Shown here piece by piece: positions 62,948 to 64,000 of a stretch of 64,000 nt of DNA. Source of the DNA: Planctomicrobium piriforme (GTDB lineage Bacteria; Planctomycetota; Planctomycetia; Planctomycetales; Planctomycetaceae); assembly GCA_945860955.1 (NCBI GenBank), contig CAMATH010000001.1, forward strand, positions 62,001 through 126,000. The letters are read 5' to 3'. A program made the translations under genes and the position numbers. Each line of letters opens with the position of its first letter. Position 1 is the first letter of the stretch. The notes below the pieces were generated by a model that was not told where the DNA came from, searched no databases, and saw only the letters and a program-made list of their open reading frames with translations.

Positions 62948-63384
62948 GACGAGACCTTTCAGAGAGAGTTGAGAGAAACTGACTAGGACGGGACGGGACT
63001 GTCGACCCAGCGATCGATCTCCCGGAGGAATCTAGCCAAGGGGTTCGGTGCCGGTCCTGACAGGCTGGCGTTGGATCCCTTTTCTGAAATTCGGAAGGCC
63101 GATTCGCAGTATTGACCTAATGACGATCGAGGTGGGGTTGAAGGGACATGAATAATTCCAGGAACAGGATTTTGTCCCGTCTCTGGTGTCGTGGGCAACC
63201 CTTTGCACAGATGGCGATGAACAGATGTCTGGTCCGTTCATCGGGCGACAGAAAACCAGAATGGAACACCCCGTCGCGAGTTCCGCCATTTTAAGTTGGC
63301 ACGGCCGATTGCCGTGGGCCCGTGCAGCGGCACTCGAACCTCCGCTGATTTGGGCTGGCGTCGCTCGTCCACCGGGATGGCCCC
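62948..63384. other. Intergenic gap upstream of the YCII-sigma pair
   Basis: About 440 bases between the YCII gene start and the 3' end of the DUF4129-like gene. It should contain the promoter of the YCII-sigma unit and the 3' region of the DUF4129 gene. I saw no credible gene, strong hairpin or repeat. Confidence 0.45.
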
Positions 63385-64000
63385 TTACTGTCGTTCTTCC
63401 AGTGTGCCGACCACGATCTCGGGGGCGGCCTCGACCGTGGCGGGCTCAGGTGCCGGTGGATTCGTAACCAAAGCGGGCTTGGCCGACACCGGAACCAGCG
63501 ACTTCGCGAACGCCGCTTCATACGCCGCGAGAGCGGTTTCAAATTGCGTGGAAGCCGCGGGCCGACGTCCAAAACCGATCGGCAGATAAATATGGACCAT
63601 TTTGCGAAAGGACTCGCGCGGTTCGGGTTGTTGCCGCAGCGCGCGGACATAGTCGCGATAGGTCAACCCCCGGCGAAAGCGGATCAGGCCGCTCCGTTCC
63701 GTCGCGCTCATCGCCCCCAAAAGTAACTGCGCGATCGCCTCGCCATACAAGCCCTGGGCCGACAGCTCCCGCGCGCGGCGCAGGTATTCGTCGGCGGGGA
63801 TGTCGCCCGGGGGGAGTTCGGCGGATCCTTCCTCAAACGACATCGACACGCCCAGTTTTTCGCGTCGCGAGGCGCGCCAGGCGTTCACTCCTTTCACAAT
63901 CAGCCAAATGATGCCGCACACCAGAACGCCAATCACCGTGTAGCCAAAAATCCGAAACGCGTCGCCAATCCAGGAGAAACCACCGCCGGTCGGAGTGGGA
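63385..64000 (-). CDS. DUF4129-like membrane protein, 5' part outside window
   Basis: The minus strand is open from the right edge to a stop at 63385, giving at least 204 residues. A single membrane helix (VIGVLVCGIIWLIVKGV) is followed by a cytosolic domain with DEYLRRARELSAQGLYGEA, IAQLLLGAMSATERSGLI and RRGLTYRDYVRALR. This is the pattern of the DUF4129 C-terminal domain, often encoded near MoxR ATPase and DUF58 genes. A Pro/Ala-rich tail ends the protein. A GTG at 63936 could act as a start, but the in-frame sequence upstream (FSWIGDAFRIFGYT) looks coding, so I treat the gene as truncated by the window. Confidence 0.75.
   Translation of the reverse strand, partial: PTPTGGGFSWIGDAFRIFGYTVIGVLVCGIIWLIVKGVNAWRASRREKLGVSMSFEEGSAELPPGDIPADEYLRRARELSAQGLYGEAIAQLLLGAMSATERSGLIRFRRGLTYRDYVRALRQQPEPRESFRKMVHIYLPIGFGRRPAASTQFETALAAYEAAFAKSLVPVSAKPALVTNPPAPEPATVEAAPEIVVGTLEERQ

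Noticed and set aside
62983-63289. Two minus-strand frames of 71 and 85 residues upstream of the YCII gene
   Set aside because: Overlapping frames with Pro/Ser/Arg-rich composition, no start context and no family; treated as noncoding.
1-64000. Search for CRISPR arrays, tRNA/rRNA genes, integrases, transposases and prophage genes
   Set aside because: No regularly spaced repeat array, no tRNA-like T-loop/anticodon arrangement, and no transposase or integrase motif was found by reading; a computed scan (tRNAscan-SE, barrnap, ISEScan) would be needed to exclude them fully.

Overview
The window looks like a chromosomal segment of a high-GC member of the Planctomycetota. The sequence shows four DUF1501 proteins, two of them paired with very large secreted PSCyt1/DUF1549/DUF1553 (cytochrome-like) proteins, a c-type cytochrome/WD40 protein, a giant SdrD-B/VWA/cadherin surface protein whose N-terminus carries the LExRxLLSG-type element common in planctomycete exoproteins, and an MfnB homologue. 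No species can be named from sequence alone. I saw no rRNA, tRNA, CRISPR array, insertion sequence or prophage.

Layout. 0-5 kb: the end of a GT-C-like membrane protein gene (running off the left edge), mfnB, and divergent typA. 5-10 kb: a siroheme sulfite/nitrite reductase diverging from pgpA and folD, then the C-terminal stub of an AAA ATPase followed by an intact DUF4276 gene. 10-15.7 kb: two secreted proteins (beta-propeller, and cytochrome c/WD40 with a long Ala-rich coil), a 29-residue very basic protein gene, and an aldo/keto reductase. 15.8-20.2 kb: a DUF1501 + DUF1549/1553 operon. 20.4-24.7 kb: a DEAD-box helicase with a textbook terminator, a secreted beta-helix protein, and a decay zone holding cupin and DUF1990 remnants. 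24.8-29.2 kb: a tightly overlapping minus-strand housekeeping operon mtaB-STAS-tmk-truD-rluA-type pseudouridine synthase. 29.4-34.6 kb: galE, a GT2-GT39 fusion and a DUF1501 gene. 34.7-40.5 kb: the giant surface protein. 40.9-46.1 kb: NAD(P)H-hydrate epimerase, a short-chain dehydrogenase, a third DUF1501 and an acyltransferase-SGNH protein. 46.3-52.1 kb: a lipoprotein, a DUF2341/LamG/SGNH esterase and an M81 peptidase. 52.2-57 kb: a second DUF1501 + DUF1549/1553 operon. 57.2-64 kb: a PQQ-type propeller, a Gfo/Idh/MocA oxidoreductase, deoC, an ECF sigma factor with its YCII/DGPF partner, and a DUF4129-like gene running off the right edge.

How genes work together. Most of the window is a mix of housekeeping genes (translation GTPase, folate C1, tRNA modification, dTMP kinase, NAD(P)HX repair) and the secreted/surface repertoire typical of planctomycetes. 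The clearest functional units are the two DUF1501-DUF1549/1553 operons, the mtaB-to-rluA translation-coupled operon, and the ECF-YCII pair. No complete unknown defence or biosynthetic system is evident. The nearest things to novelty are the hidden 29-residue basic protein, the orphaned DUF4276 gene with a relict ATPase tail, and families of intergenic hairpin repeats, one of which shows compensatory base changes between its two copies.
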